Program-made: the position numbers and the translations under genes
Shown here: positions 33,274 to 42,618 of the stretch, piece after piece
Position numbering within the stretch: position 1 is the first letter of the stretch
How the letters are laid out: each line of letters opens with the position of its first letter
Notes under the pieces: generated by a model
Database searches by the model: none
Told to the model about the DNA's origin: nothing
The model's input: only the letters and a program-made list of their open reading frames with translations
NCBI RefSeq assembly: GCF_016785085.1
Contig: NZ_JAENHO010000001.1
Location: 806,001 to 870,000 of the forward strand
Length of the DNA: 64,000 nucleotides
Reading direction: 5' to 3'
DNA from: Paractinoplanes lichenicola
Lineage (GTDB): Bacteria; Actinomycetota; Actinomycetes; Mycobacteriales; Micromonosporaceae

Positions 33274-34674
33274 ATGACGATGACCGCGAGCTCCACGGCG
33301 CCCGCCGAGACGACCGCCGGCCTGCGGCTGCGTCTGGCCCGGTCCGCGCAGGAACCGGACAGCGCCGTCACCCCGGACACCGAGTTCCGCCGCTGGTTCG
33401 CCGCCCAGCGGCAGTCCCGCCGCTACGACGTCCGGCGCATCCCGTTCGCCGAGCTCGCCGGGTGGCACTTCCAGGACGGCACCGGCAACCTCGTGCACCG
33501 CAGCGGGCGGTTCTTCTCGATCGAGGGCCTGCACGTGCGTACCGCCTGGAACGGGCGGGAGACGAGCTGGACGCAGCCGATCATCAACCAGCCCGAGATC
33601 GGCATCCTGGGCATCGTGGTCAAGGAGTTCGGCGGCGTCCTGCACTGCCTGATGCAGGCCAAGATGGAGCCCGGCAACATCGACACGGTGCAGTTGTCGC
33701 CGACGGTCCAGGCCACCCGCAGCAACTACACCGGGGTGCACGGCGGCTCGGCGGTGCGCCACCTGGAGTATTTCGTGCCGCCGCGCCGGGGCAGCCGGGT
33801 GCTCTTCGACTCGCTGCAGTCGGAGCAGGGCTCCTGGTTCCTGCGCAAGCGCAACCGCAACGTGGTCGTGGAGGCGTTCGGCGACGTGCCCGAGCACGAG
33901 GACTTCGTGTGGCTCACCCTCGGCCAGATCTACCGGCTGATGCACGAGGACAACGTGCTCAACATGGACGCCCGTACGGTGCTGTCGCAGCTGCCCTCGT
34001 TCGCCCTCGGCGGCGTCGCGCTGCACTCGAAGCAGGAGGTCCTCAGCCGGCTCACCGAGGTGCGGGCGCGCCGGGAATTCGTCCAGCGCTCCGTGCCGCT
34101 GGCCGACGTCCGCGACTGGCGGCGCACCGGCGACGAGATCGGGCACCGCTCCGGTCAGCACTTCTCCCTGATCGCCGCGGACATCCGGGCCGACAGCCGC
34201 GAGGTCACCCGCTGGTCCCAGCCGCTGCTCGCGCCGGCCGAGCAGGGGCTGGCCGCGTTCGTCGTACGCCGGATCGGCGGCGTGCCGCATCTGCTGGCCC
34301 ACGCCCGTACGGAGGCCGGGGTGCTCAACGTGGCCGAGCTCGCGCCGACGGTGCAGTGCCAGCCGGGCCACGCGCTCTCCCTGCCCGCCGCGGACCGGCC
34401 GCGCTATCTGGACGTGGTGCTCGACGCGCCGCGGGACCGGATCCTGTTCGGCTCGGTGCAGTCCGAGGAGGGCGGCCGCTTCCACCGCGCCGACACCCGC
34501 TATCAGCTGATCGAGGTCGGCGACGAGTTCCCGGTCGAGGTGCCCGAGGAGTTCGTCTGGGTGACCGAGGAACAGCTCGGCGACCTGCTGCGGCACGGCA
34601 ACTACGTCAACATCGAGGCCCGTACGCTGCTGACCGCCCTGCGCGCGAGCGGTGCGGCGGGCCGGCTGCGGTAA
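33274..34674 (+). CDS. NDP-hexose 2,3-dehydratase
   Basis: A 466-residue protein of the deoxysugar 2,3-dehydratase family, formed by two similar halves. Each half has the W-x-Q-P signature: TSWTQPIINQPEIGILGIVVKEFGG in the first and TRWSQPLLAPAEQGLAAFVVRR in the second. Each ends in a VWLT/VWVTEEQL helix. It removes C2 oxygen from NDP-4-keto-6-deoxyglucose to give the unstable 3,4-diketo 2,6-dideoxy sugar. The ATG at 33274 follows GGAGAG. With the aminotransferase at 40912 acting on the C3 ketone, this commits the pathway to a 2,3,6-trideoxy-3-aminohexose. No C3-ketoreductase, which would compete, is present. Confidence 0.93.
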   Translation: MTMTASSTAPAETTAGLRLRLARSAQEPDSAVTPDTEFRRWFAAQRQSRRYDVRRIPFAELAGWHFQDGTGNLVHRSGRFFSIEGLHVRTAWNGRETSWTQPIINQPEIGILGIVVKEFGGVLHCLMQAKMEPGNIDTVQLSPTVQATRSNYTGVHGGSAVRHLEYFVPPRRGSRVLFDSLQSEQGSWFLRKRNRNVVVEAFGDVPEHEDFVWLTLGQIYRLMHEDNVLNMDARTVLSQLPSFALGGVALHSKQEVLSRLTEVRARREFVQRSVPLADVRDWRRTGDEIGHRSGQHFSLIAADIRADSREVTRWSQPLLAPAEQGLAAFVVRRIGGVPHLLAHARTEAGVLNVAELAPTVQCQPGHALSLPAADRPRYLDVVLDAPRDRILFGSVQSEEGGRFHRADTRYQLIEVGDEFPVEVPEEFVWVTEEQLGDLLRHGNYVNIEARTLLTALRASGAAGRLR

Positions 34675-34717
34675 ACGGGTCGACCGGCAGTCGAGGACTG
34701 GCACATAGCCTCACGCG

Positions 34718-36328
34718 ATGACGCAGATCTTCGACCTTTGCGACGAGTACGTGCGGCGGGCCGCCGAGCTCGATCCGGTCGACGCCGGGTTCCTCGGCGT
34801 GAGCGTGCCCGAGCCGGGCGGCGCGGCCACCGACTTCGGTCCGGACGGCCACGCCGCCCGCCACGAGCTGATCACCTCGACCCTGACCCGGCTCGCCGGC
34901 CTGACCCCGGAGTCGCCGGACGACCGCCTGGCCGCCGAGCACCTGCGTGAACGGCTCGAGGCCCAGCGCGCCTGGCACGAGATCGGCGAGCCGCTGCGGA
35001 TGGTCCGGGTGCCGTTCGGCCTGGTGAACAAGCTGCGGGTGAGCACGGAGCTGCTGCCCCGCCGCAACGAGTCCGACTGGCGTTACCTGGCCGCTCGGCT
35101 CGCCGCGGTCCCCGGGATGCTGACCGGCCTGCGGCAGAGCCTCACGCTGGGCCTCAGCCGGGGCTTGCCGGCCGCCCGCCGGCAGGCGCTGGCGCTGGCC
35201 GGCCAGGCCGAGGACACCGTCGGCGCGCACGACCGGCTGCTGGCCGAGCACGGTGACGGCCCGCTGGCCGGCGAGCTGGCCTCGGCGGCCGCCGCCGCGT
35301 ACCGGAGCTATCAGGATCTGGCCCGCTACCTCCGCGAGGACTACGCCCCCAAGGCCGCCGGCGCGGACGGGGTCGGCGCCGAGCGCTATCGGGTGGAGGC
35401 CCGGCTCAGCCTCGGCATGGCGCTGGACGCCGAGGAGGCGTACCACTGGGGCTGGGACGAGCTGGCCCGGATCGAGGCCGAGATGGCCGCGGAGGCGCAG
35501 CAGGTCAAGGCGGGCGCGACGGTCGACGAGGCCATCGAGATCCTCGACGCGACCGGGAGCGTCGACGGCGAGGACGCCTACCTGGCCTGGCTGCTCGCGA
35601 AGCACGAGCAGACCATGAACGACCTCGACGGCGCCCACTTCGACATCCCGCCCCCGCTGCGCGCTCTGGCCGTGCGGCTGGCTCGCGACTCCTCCTCCGG
35701 CTCGCCGTATTACACCGAGCCGAGCGAGGACCTGAGCCGGCCGGGCGGCACCTGGTGGCCGGTGGCCGGGCGGCGGCGCTTCGCCGTGTGGAACGAGCTG
35801 ACCGCGGTGTTCCACGAGGGCATCCCCGGTCACCACCTGCAGATCGGCGCGATGCGGCTGGCCGGCGACCGGGTGTCCCGGTTCACCCGGGTGTATGCCG
35901 TCGACGGCTACACCGAGGGCTGGGGCCTGTACGCCGAGCGCCTGGCCGACGAGCTCGGCTGGTTCACCGAGCCCGGCTCACGTCTCGGCATGCTGATCGG
36001 CGCGGCCCGGCGCGCGGCCCGGGTGGTGATCGACATCGGCGCGCACCTCGACCTGCCGCTGCCCGACGGCTCGCGCTGGACCTTCGACACCGCCCGGGAC
36101 GTGCTGCGGGACCGCGCCCGCACCGCGGACCGCCGGCTCACGCCCGAGGTGCTGCGCTACTTCGGCTGGCCGGCCCAGGCGATCTCGTACAAGCTCGGCG
36201 AGCGGGCCTGGCTCGCCGCCCGTGAGACCGCGAGCCGCCGGCCCGGCTTCGACCTGAAGCGCTGGCACACCAAGGCTTTGGACCTCGGCCCGATGGGTCT
36301 GGACCGCCTCGCGGCCGAGCTCGGCTGA
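34718..36328 (+). CDS. DUF885-family putative metallopeptidase
   Basis: A 536-residue protein of the DUF885 family. The zinc site appears as FHEGIPGHHLQ near residue 370, followed by YTEGWGLYAERL. Members are predicted metallohydrolases with poorly known substrates. No signal peptide is visible, so it is cytosolic. It lies between the sugar 2,3-dehydratase (43 bases upstream) and a strong terminator, in the same orientation, so it may be carried on that transcript. It could be an unrelated peptidase. A role in trimming one of the ribosomal peptides of this region is conceivable, but nothing supports it beyond proximity. Confidence 0.8.
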   Translation: MTQIFDLCDEYVRRAAELDPVDAGFLGVSVPEPGGAATDFGPDGHAARHELITSTLTRLAGLTPESPDDRLAAEHLRERLEAQRAWHEIGEPLRMVRVPFGLVNKLRVSTELLPRRNESDWRYLAARLAAVPGMLTGLRQSLTLGLSRGLPAARRQALALAGQAEDTVGAHDRLLAEHGDGPLAGELASAAAAAYRSYQDLARYLREDYAPKAAGADGVGAERYRVEARLSLGMALDAEEAYHWGWDELARIEAEMAAEAQQVKAGATVDEAIEILDATGSVDGEDAYLAWLLAKHEQTMNDLDGAHFDIPPPLRALAVRLARDSSSGSPYYTEPSEDLSRPGGTWWPVAGRRRFAVWNELTAVFHEGIPGHHLQIGAMRLAGDRVSRFTRVYAVDGYTEGWGLYAERLADELGWFTEPGSRLGMLIGAARRAARVVIDIGAHLDLPLPDGSRWTFDTARDVLRDRARTADRRLTPEVLRYFGWPAQAISYKLGERAWLAARETASRRPGFDLKRWHTKALDLGPMGLDRLAAELG

Positions 36329-36339
36329 GGCCGGCACGC

Positions 36340-36381
36340 GCTTGCGCCCGCCACCCCTGTTCCGGGGTGGCGGGCGCAAGC
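36340..36381. terminator. Strong bidirectional terminator
   Basis: An 18-base-pair perfect stem (36340-36357 with 36364-36381) and a 6-base loop occupy the gap between the convergent DUF885 gene and SnoaL-like gene. It serves both strands. Confidence 0.85.
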
Positions 36382-36397
36382 GTGTCGGCGCCGGTGC

Positions 36398-36811
36398 TCA
36401 GGCGGCCTGGGGCGCGCCCACGCCCAGCTGCCGGAAGAGGTCGTCCATGTTCAGCTGGTCCCAGTGCTCGGCGAACAGCCCGTCCTCGACCCGCCAGATG
36501 TCGATCGACTGGAAGTTCACCGTGCGCCCGGTGGCCGGGATGCCGAGGAACGGGCCCTGGTGGGTCGCGGTGTATTCGAGCCGGCCGACCACCCGGTCGC
36601 CCTCGGCGACGACGTCGTGCACCACGACCTCGATGTCGGGGAAGGCGGTGAACACCTGGGTCCAGAAGGCGGTGTTGGCCTCGATGCCGTCGGCCACCCC
36701 CGGGTTGTGGTCGATGTGCCCGGCCGCGGTGTGCTCGGGCATGGTGCTGACGTCACGCTTGTTGATCATGTCGGCGAAGTGCTGGACGAGCTCGTGGTGG
36801 TTGTTCGACAT
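36398..36811 (-). CDS. SnoaL-like/ester cyclase-family protein
   Basis: A 137-residue single-domain NTF2-like protein with the SnoaL pattern: HHELVQHFADMINKRD, AGHIDHNPGVADGIE, FPDIEVVVHDVVAEGDRVV, GIPATGRTV and HWDQLNMDDLFRQLG. The His-Asp pair used by polyketide cyclases has plausible counterparts in HIDHN and HWD. The ATG at 36811 follows GAGAGG. It is downstream of the glycosyltransferase at 36944 on the same strand with a 132-base gap. Alongside the two-domain SnoaL-like protein at 30423 it may take part in ring formation or oxygenation of the polyketide. Confidence 0.85.
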   Translation of the reverse strand: MSNNHHELVQHFADMINKRDVSTMPEHTAAGHIDHNPGVADGIEANTAFWTQVFTAFPDIEVVVHDVVAEGDRVVGRLEYTATHQGPFLGIPATGRTVNFQSIDIWRVEDGLFAEHWDQLNMDDLFRQLGVGAPQAA

Positions 36812-36943
36812 GCTGACCTCTCGGTTGGTTCGCGGGGGGACGGTGGCTCTGAGCCTGGCCGACGGCGGTCGAGCCACCCTGGAGAACGCCTGTGCCCCGC
36901 GACTCCGGCAAAAGTCGCGGGGCACCAGGCATCGGGGGAACGC

Positions 36944-38122
36944 TCAGCGGACGAACTCTCCGAACCGCGCGACCGTCTCGGCGGGCTCGGGCATGGCCGC
37001 GATCTCCCGGGCGACCCCGCGGGCCGCCTCGCGGTAGGAGTCGTCGGTGAGCAAGGCCCGCACCGCGGTCTCGACCGCCTCGGCCGACACGTCCGGGGCC
37101 GGCAGCAGGCTGCCGGCTCCGGTGGCCTGCACCGCGGCCGCGTTGCCGGGGCCGTCCCCGGGCTGCGGCAGGATCAGCTGGGGCAGGCCGGCCGCCAGCG
37201 CGGCCAGCGTCGTGCCGGCGCCGCCGTGGTGGACGACGGCGGTGGCGAGCCGCAGCGCGTCGGGCTGCGGCACCCAGGGCAGCGCGACGACCCGCTCCGG
37301 CAGCTCGCCCAGCTCGGCCGGGTCGACGACCGGGCCCGTCGCGACCAGCACCCGCACGTTCAGCGGCAGCAGGCCGTCGATCGCGGTGCGCAGCAGCTCC
37401 GCGGAGCCGAGCACGGTGCCGAGGCTGAGGTAGACCAGCGGGCCCTCGCCCTCGGTGACGTGCGCGGGCAGCTCGCCCGGCTCGGCGAAGGCGACGGGCC
37501 GCTGCGGGATCACCTCGATGCCCGAGCTCAGGAAGTCCGGGTTCTGCACCGAGGGCGGGCAGATGTCGAGGTGCGGGTTGCCCAGCGTACGGGTCTGGCC
37601 GATCTTGCCGATCACCCCGAGGTCGATCGCGGTGGCGATCAGCTCCTGCTGGAACAGCGGGTCCATGGTGGCGTCGGACGAGACCCGGCCGATGCCGTGG
37701 CTCACGGCGGGCACCCCCGCCTCGGCGGCCGCGAACGCCGCGCCCGTGTTGTTGGTCTCGTAGACGACGAGGTCGGGCCGGACGGAGCCGAGGACCGGGG
37801 CCAGGTCGGCGGCCACGCTGCGCGGCAGCACCGAGGAGAAGACCTTCACGCTCAGGTGGGCCATCACCTCGGCCGGGATGTCGCTGGCCTTGGTGGGACC
37901 GTTGGCCGCCATCGCGGCCCGGCCACCCGCGGCCTCGATGTACGCCTCGGGGACGGTGAGACCCGCGGCGACCGGCCGCAGACCCGCCTTCTCGAGGATC
38001 GGGTGGAACTGCTCGCTGGTGGCGAACCAGACCTCGTGCCCGGCCGACTGCGCCGCCTGGGCCAGCGGCACCAGGGGGAAGATGTGTCCGTAGTTTCCGA
38101 GGCTGGCGAAGAGAACCCTCAT
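36944..38122 (-). CDS. Antibiotic glycosyltransferase, GT1 family
   Basis: A 392-residue GT-B glycosyltransferase of full length. The N-terminal acceptor domain begins MRVLFASLGNYGHIFPLVPLA. The donor domain carries LVYLSLGTVLGS, VVALPWVPQPDALRLATAVVHHGGAGTT and AGLPQLILPQPGDGPGNA, which bind the nucleotide sugar. It is the best candidate for attaching the aminodeoxyhexose to the polyketide. It lies 62 bases downstream of the MFS pump gene on the same strand, so export and glycosylation are probably co-expressed. No EryCII/DnrQ-type P450-like helper gene is seen; the short transferase at 31334 might fill that role. Confidence 0.93.
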   Translation of the reverse strand: MRVLFASLGNYGHIFPLVPLAQAAQSAGHEVWFATSEQFHPILEKAGLRPVAAGLTVPEAYIEAAGGRAAMAANGPTKASDIPAEVMAHLSVKVFSSVLPRSVAADLAPVLGSVRPDLVVYETNNTGAAFAAAEAGVPAVSHGIGRVSSDATMDPLFQQELIATAIDLGVIGKIGQTRTLGNPHLDICPPSVQNPDFLSSGIEVIPQRPVAFAEPGELPAHVTEGEGPLVYLSLGTVLGSAELLRTAIDGLLPLNVRVLVATGPVVDPAELGELPERVVALPWVPQPDALRLATAVVHHGGAGTTLAALAAGLPQLILPQPGDGPGNAAAVQATGAGSLLPAPDVSAEAVETAVRALLTDDSYREAARGVAREIAAMPEPAETVARFGEFVR

Positions 38123-38184
38123 GTCGCGGACGGCCTTTCTGCCGATGACGGGATGACGGATGGGGTTGCTGACGGGTTCCCGGC

Positions 38185-39660
38185 TCAGCGGGCCGGTCCG
38201 ACCGTCTCCGGGGTGAGCTCGGGGCTGTCCGCCGCGACGACGGGCTGCTCCCCCAGGGAGGCGGGCCGCTTGGCGAAGGACATCACGATCGCGGCCAGCA
38301 CCAGGGCCGCCGAACCCACCCACAGGGCGGGCACGAAGCCGTCGACGAAGTCCTGCCCCGAGGCGTAGCCGCCGTTGTGGGTGAAGACGCTGGCCAGGGC
38401 GGCCACGCCGAGCGCCGCGCCCAGTTCCCGGGTGGCCGACGTCGAGCCCGAGGCGATGCCCTGCTCGGCGACCGCGACGGAGCTCATCGTGAGGTTGAGC
38501 AGCGGGGCGAAGAAGCAGGCGATGCCCACGCCGCCCAGGATGTAGCCGGGCAGCTGCAGGGCGTACGACGCGTCCGGGGTCATGATCAGCGCCCAGTAGG
38601 CGAACGCGGCGGCCATCAGCGAGAGCCCGAAGACCACGACGGGCCGGCCGCCGAGCTTGTCGGACAGGATGCCCGCGACCGGCGCCACCAGCAGCGGCAT
38701 GGCGGTCCAGGCCAGCATCCGCACCCCCGCCTCGGTCGGCGACATGAGCTGGATGGTCTGCATGAACTGCGTGATCAGGAAGACCACGCCGTACATGCCG
38801 GCCGACATCAGCAGGCCGCCGGCGTTGACGGCGCTGAAGGCCCGGTTGCGGAACATGCTCATGGGCAGCATCGGCGCGCTGGTGCGCCGCTCCCACTGGA
38901 CGAAAAGGAAGAGCAGCACGGCCCCGCCGGCCAGCGAGCCCAGCACCTGGGGGTCGGTCCAGCCGCCGTGGCCGTTGGCCCGGATCAGGCCGAAGACCAG
39001 GCCGAGGATGCCCAGGCTGACCAGCACGGTGCCCGGCAGGTCGAGGTGGTTGTTGGGGCCGCGGCTCTCGGCCAGCCGGCGCCAGGCGAGCGGGGCCAGC
39101 ACCAGGGCCACCGGCACGTTGATCCAGAAGATCCACTGCCAGGACACGTGCTGCACCACGACGCCACCGATCAGCGGGCCGCCGGCGATGGCCAGGCCGT
39201 TGAGCGCGCCGTAGATGCCCAGGGCGGCGCCCCGCTTGGCGGCGGGGACGGCGCTGGTGAGCAGGGTCAGCGAGAGCGGCATGACGACGGCGGCGCCGGC
39301 GCCCTGCACCGCGCGGGCCGCGATCAGCTCGTTGATGCCCGGGGCCAGGGCGGCCGCGGCCGACGCGCCGGCGAAGACCGCCAGCCCGGCGATGAACATC
39401 CGGCGGCGGCCGAACCGGTCACCGAGGGCGGCGCCGAACATCATCAGCACGGCGAACGACAGCGTGTAGGCGTTGATCGTCCATTCCAGCTCCTCGAGGC
39501 TGCCCCCGAGCTTCTCCCTGATGGTGGGCAGCGCGGTGACGACGACCAGGTTGTCGAGGCCCGCCATGAAGGAGGCCAGACCGGTGATCAGGATTGCCAT
39601 GCCCGGGGACTTCCCCGCCCCGGCCGCACCGCGGCCGGCGGCAACTGTGTCAGTACTCAT
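38185..39660 (-). CDS. MFS efflux pump, DHA2/EmrB-QacA type (14 helices)
   Basis: A 491-residue exporter with about fourteen hydrophobic segments. Family marks are WTINAYTLSFAVLMMFGAALGDRFGRRRMF (motif A loop), ARAVQGAGAAVVMPLSLTLL (motif B) and GLAIAGGPLIGGVV (motif C, typical of antiporters). The N-terminus is cytosolic and the C-terminus about 45 residues long. It is likely the self-resistance and export pump for the glycosylated product. The ATG at 39660 is divergent from the 4-ketoreductase gene across a 226-base region. Confidence 0.9.
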   Translation of the reverse strand: MSTDTVAAGRGAAGAGKSPGMAILITGLASFMAGLDNLVVVTALPTIREKLGGSLEELEWTINAYTLSFAVLMMFGAALGDRFGRRRMFIAGLAVFAGASAAAALAPGINELIAARAVQGAGAAVVMPLSLTLLTSAVPAAKRGAALGIYGALNGLAIAGGPLIGGVVVQHVSWQWIFWINVPVALVLAPLAWRRLAESRGPNNHLDLPGTVLVSLGILGLVFGLIRANGHGGWTDPQVLGSLAGGAVLLFLFVQWERRTSAPMLPMSMFRNRAFSAVNAGGLLMSAGMYGVVFLITQFMQTIQLMSPTEAGVRMLAWTAMPLLVAPVAGILSDKLGGRPVVVFGLSLMAAAFAYWALIMTPDASYALQLPGYILGGVGIACFFAPLLNLTMSSVAVAEQGIASGSTSATRELGAALGVAALASVFTHNGGYASGQDFVDGFVPALWVGSAALVLAAIVMSFAKRPASLGEQPVVAADSPELTPETVGPAR

Positions 39661-39696
39661 TCAGGGACTTCCTTCCGACTTCGCGGGTCATCGCGC

Positions 39697-39720
39697 TCAA
39701 GCTAGGCAAGCCGACTCAAG
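39697..39720. promoter_or_regulatory. TCAAG direct repeats in the divergent MFS/ketoreductase region
   Basis: CTCAAGC occurs at 39696 and 39715 with GCAAG at 39706 between, roughly 9-10 bases apart. The 5-mer matches the core of the SARP-type repeats at 10273 and 18386, but the spacing is not 11, so it may be a weak SARP site or a site for another regulator. The rest of 39661-39886 holds no gene; GGGAGG precedes the 39887 start. Confidence 0.35.
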
Positions 39721-39886
39721 CGCCGGTCGAGCCGCGACCCGGCCCGTCCGGATCACGCCCGCCTCCAGCGCTTCTCCGCCCGCACCCGATCGCGCCGCAC
39801 CACCATCGGGCGAACGGATTCGGCCCGTGGGCGCCCCCACGCCCCGGCCGGATCCGCATCCATCCGCCCGCTCTGGGAGGCATTGC

Positions 39887-40864
39887 ATGACAACGGAACC
39901 GACCGACCGGCCCCTGGTGACCGTGCTCGGCGCCACCGGCTTTGTGGGTTCGGCCGTGCTCGCCGCGCTGGCGGGACGCGACCTGCGCCTGCGCGCGGTG
40001 GCCCGGCGGCCCGCCGTCGGGCCGGCGGGGGCCCGGGCCGAGGTCGAGGTGGTCACCGCCGACCTCACCGACCGCGCCGCCCTGGCCGCCGCCGTCAAGG
40101 ACGCCGACGTCGTGATCCACACGCTGCTGTGCGAGGGCGGCTGGCGCGCCGCGGCCGAACCCGACGGCGAGCGGGTCAACGTCGGGGTGATGCGCGACCT
40201 GCTGGACGTGGCCGCGAACCCCGACCGGCCGCCGCTGGTGATCTACGCGGGGGCCGCCTCACAGGTCGGCGCCCCGCCGCGGGAACCGCTGGACGGCACC
40301 GAGCCGGACCGGCCGGGCACGGTCTACGACGAGCAGAAGCTGACCGCGGAACGGCTGTTGCTCGCGGCGAGCGAGGCCGGGCTGGTCCGCGGGGTCGGCC
40401 TCCGGCTGCCCACGGTGTTCGGCGAGGGCACCGTGCCCGGCACCGCCGACCGCGGGGTGGTCGCGGCGATGGCCCGCCGGGCGCTCGACGGCCAGGAGAT
40501 CACCCTGTGGCACGACGGCACCGTCCGCCGCGACCTGGTCCACATCGCCGACATCGCCGCCGCGTTCGTCGCCGCCGTGGACCACCCGGCCGAGCTGGCC
40601 GGGCGGGCCTGGCTGCTGGGCGCCGGCCGCGGCGACGCGCTGGGCGACGTCTTCCGCACGGTGGCCCGGCTCGCGGCCGCCCGGACCGGCGGGACGGCCG
40701 TCCCGGTCGTCTCGGTGCAGCCGCCCGCGCACGCCCCGCGGACCGACTTCCTGAGCGTGACCATCGACTCCACCCCGTTCCGCACGGCGACCGGCTGGCT
40801 GCCCCGGGTCCCTCTCGACGAGGGCCTGAGCCGCACGGTGACCGCCCTGTCGCACCACCGCTGA
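39887..40864 (+). CDS. NDP-hexose 4-ketoreductase
   Basis: A 325-residue extended short-chain dehydrogenase/reductase of the EryBIV/DnmV group. The NADP-binding [15 protein letters not shown] is at the N-terminus, and [13 protein letters not shown] carries the catalytic Tyr-x-x-x-Lys variant [14 protein letters not shown] and [11 protein letters not shown] are typical of sugar reductases. It performs the last step, reducing the C4 ketone of the NDP-aminodeoxysugar. GGGAGG precedes the ATG at 39887. It opens the plus-strand sugar operon running to 45125. C4 stereochemistry (daunosamine versus acosamine type) cannot be read. Confidence 0.88.
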   Translation: MTTEPTDRPLVTVLGATGFVGSAVLAALAGRDLRLRAVARRPAVGPAGARAEVEVVTADLTDRAALAAAVKDADVVIHTLLCEGGWRAAAEPDGERVNVGVMRDLLDVAANPDRPPLVIYAGAASQVGAPPREPLDGTEPDRPGTVYDEQKLTAERLLLAASEAGLVRGVGLRLPTVFGEGTVPGTADRGVVAAMARRALDGQEITLWHDGTVRRDLVHIADIAAAFVAAVDHPAELAGRAWLLGAGRGDALGDVFRTVARLAAARTGGTAVPVVSVQPPAHAPRTDFLSVTIDSTPFRTATGWLPRVPLDEGLSRTVTALSHHR

Positions 40865-40911
40865 CTGTCCCGGCTCCGCAGGACCGGAACGACGACACAG
40901 AAGGACGACAC

Positions 40912-42012
40912 ATGACCACTTATGTATGGGACTACCTGCCCGAGTACTACAACGAGCGCGAGGACATCCTCGACGCCGTCGACAAGGTCTTCTCCTCCGG
41001 CGCGCTGGTGCTCGCCGACAGTGTCAAGGGCTTCGAGCAGGAGTTCGCCGCGTATCACGGGGCCGGCCACTGCGTCGGTGTCGACAACGGCACCAACGCG
41101 CTCAAGCTCGCCCTGCAGGCCCTCGGGGTCGGTCCGGGCGACGAGGTGATCACGGTGTCCAACACCGCGGCCCCCACCGTCATCGCGATCGACGGCACCG
41201 GCGCCACCCCCGTCTTCGTCGACGTCAACGAGGACGACTACCTGATCGACGTCAGCCAGGTCGAGGCGGCGATCACCGAGCGGACCAAGGCGCTGCTGCC
41301 GGTGCACCTCTACGGCCAGTGCGTCGACCTGGACGCGCTCAAGGCCATCGCCGACCGGCACGGTTTGGCGATCCTGGAGGACTGCGCGCAGTCGCACGGC
41401 GCCACCCAGCGGGGCAAGCTGGCCGGCACCACCGGCGACGCCGCCGCGTTCTCGTTCTACCCGACCAAGGTGCTCGGCGCCTACGGCGACGGCGGCGCCG
41501 TGGTCACCTCGCGGGCCGACGTCGACGCCGAGCTGCGCAAGCTGCGCTACTACGGCATGGAGAAGGTCTACTACACCGTCCAGACCCCGGCCCACAACAG
41601 CCGCCTGGACGAGGTGCAGGCCGAGATCCTGCGCCGCAAGCTGACCCGGCTCGACGCCTACGTGGCCGGCCGCCGCGAGGTCGCCCGCCGCTACCAGGAG
41701 GCGCTGGGCGACACCGAGCTGGTGCTGCCCAAGGTCAACGAGGGCAACACGCACAGCTACTACGTCTACGTGGTGCGGCACCCCGAGCGCGACCGGATCA
41801 TCGAGGCGCTCAAGGCGTACGACATCAGCCTCAACATCAGCTACCCGTGGCCGGTCCACACCATGACGGGCTTCGCCCACCTCGGGTACGCCGAGGGCTC
41901 GCTGCCGGTCACCGAGAAGCTCGCGGGCGAGATCTTCTCGCTGCCCATGTATCCGGCGCTGCCCTCCGGTCTGCAGGACAAGGTCATCGCCGCCCTCCGG
42001 GAGGTGCTGTGA
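40912..42012 (+). CDS. PLP-dependent NDP-hexose 3-aminotransferase (DegT/DnrJ/EryC1)
   Basis: A 366-residue aminotransferase of the DegT/DnrJ/EryC1 family. The PLP-binding Lys lies in [16 protein letters not shown], and the Asp of the cofactor clamp in [11 protein letters not shown]. It transfers an amino group to a keto sugar. Close resemblance in layout to DnrJ/EryCI, and pairing with a 2,3-dehydratase, point to C3 amination. GAAGGAC precedes the ATG at 40912; its stop shares one base with the epimerase ATG. No N-methyltransferase gene is present, so the amine probably stays free unless the GNAT at 43588 acylates it. Confidence 0.93.
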   Translation: MTTYVWDYLPEYYNEREDILDAVDKVFSSGALVLADSVKGFEQEFAAYHGAGHCVGVDNGTNALKLALQALGVGPGDEVITVSNTAAPTVIAIDGTGATPVFVDVNEDDYLIDVSQVEAAITERTKALLPVHLYGQCVDLDALKAIADRHGLAILEDCAQSHGATQRGKLAGTTGDAAAFSFYPTKVLGAYGDGGAVVTSRADVDAELRKLRYYGMEKVYYTVQTPAHNSRLDEVQAEILRRKLTRLDAYVAGRREVARRYQEALGDTELVLPKVNEGNTHSYYVYVVRHPERDRIIEALKAYDISLNISYPWPVHTMTGFAHLGYAEGSLPVTEKLAGEIFSLPMYPALPSGLQDKVIAALREVL

Positions 42013-42617
42013 TGAAGGTTCGTGAGCTGGCCGTGGCCGGAGCGCTGGAGTTCACCCCGACCGTCTTCCCCGACGGGCGCGGGTTGTTCCTCTCGCCGTT
42101 CCAGGGCCCCGCCTACACCGAGGCCACCGGCAACACGAGCTTCCCGGTGGCGCAGACCAATCACAGCCGGTCCAAGCGTGGCGTCGTGCGCGGCGTGCAC
42201 TACACGCTGACCCCGCCCGGCTGTGCCAAGTACGTCTACTGCCCGAAGGGCTCCGCCCTCGACATCGTGGTCGACATCCGGGTCGGCTCGCCGACCTTCG
42301 GCAAGTGGGACGTGGTGCTGATGGACCAGCACGACTTCCGCGCCATGTACTTCCCGGTCGGCCTGGGCCACGCGTTCGTCGCGCTGGAGGACGACACGGT
42401 GATGTCCTACATGGTCACCAGCAGCTATGTCGCCCAGAACGAGCTGGCGATCTCGGTCACCGACCCGGCGCTGGACCTGCCGATCCCGGCCGACCTCACC
42501 CCGATCTACTCGGAGCGCGACACCGTGGCGCCCACGCTGGCCCAGGCCGCGGAGCAGGGCCTGCTGCCGCTGTACGAGGTGAGCACCCGGCTCGAGCAGG
42601 AATGGAAGGAACGCTGA
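42012..42617 (+). CDS. dTDP-4-keto-6-deoxyhexose 3,5- or 5-epimerase (RmlC-like)
   Basis: A 201-residue RmlC-fold epimerase. FPDGRGLFLSPFQ, QTNHSRSKRGVVRGVHYTLTPPGCAKYVYCPKGSALDIVVDIRVGSPTFGKW breaks down into the usual substrate-binding and catalytic His/Asp blocks (His in RGVHY, Asp in VVDIR). FPVGLGHAF and ALEDDTVMSYMVTSSY follow. It inverts C5 and so sets an L-sugar. The start overlaps the aminotransferase stop by one base, and the next gene begins one base after its stop, so the four sugar genes are translationally linked. Confidence 0.92.
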   Translation: MKVRELAVAGALEFTPTVFPDGRGLFLSPFQGPAYTEATGNTSFPVAQTNHSRSKRGVVRGVHYTLTPPGCAKYVYCPKGSALDIVVDIRVGSPTFGKWDVVLMDQHDFRAMYFPVGLGHAFVALEDDTVMSYMVTSSYVAQNELAISVTDPALDLPIPADLTPIYSERDTVAPTLAQAAEQGLLPLYEVSTRLEQEWKER

Positions 42618-42618
42618 G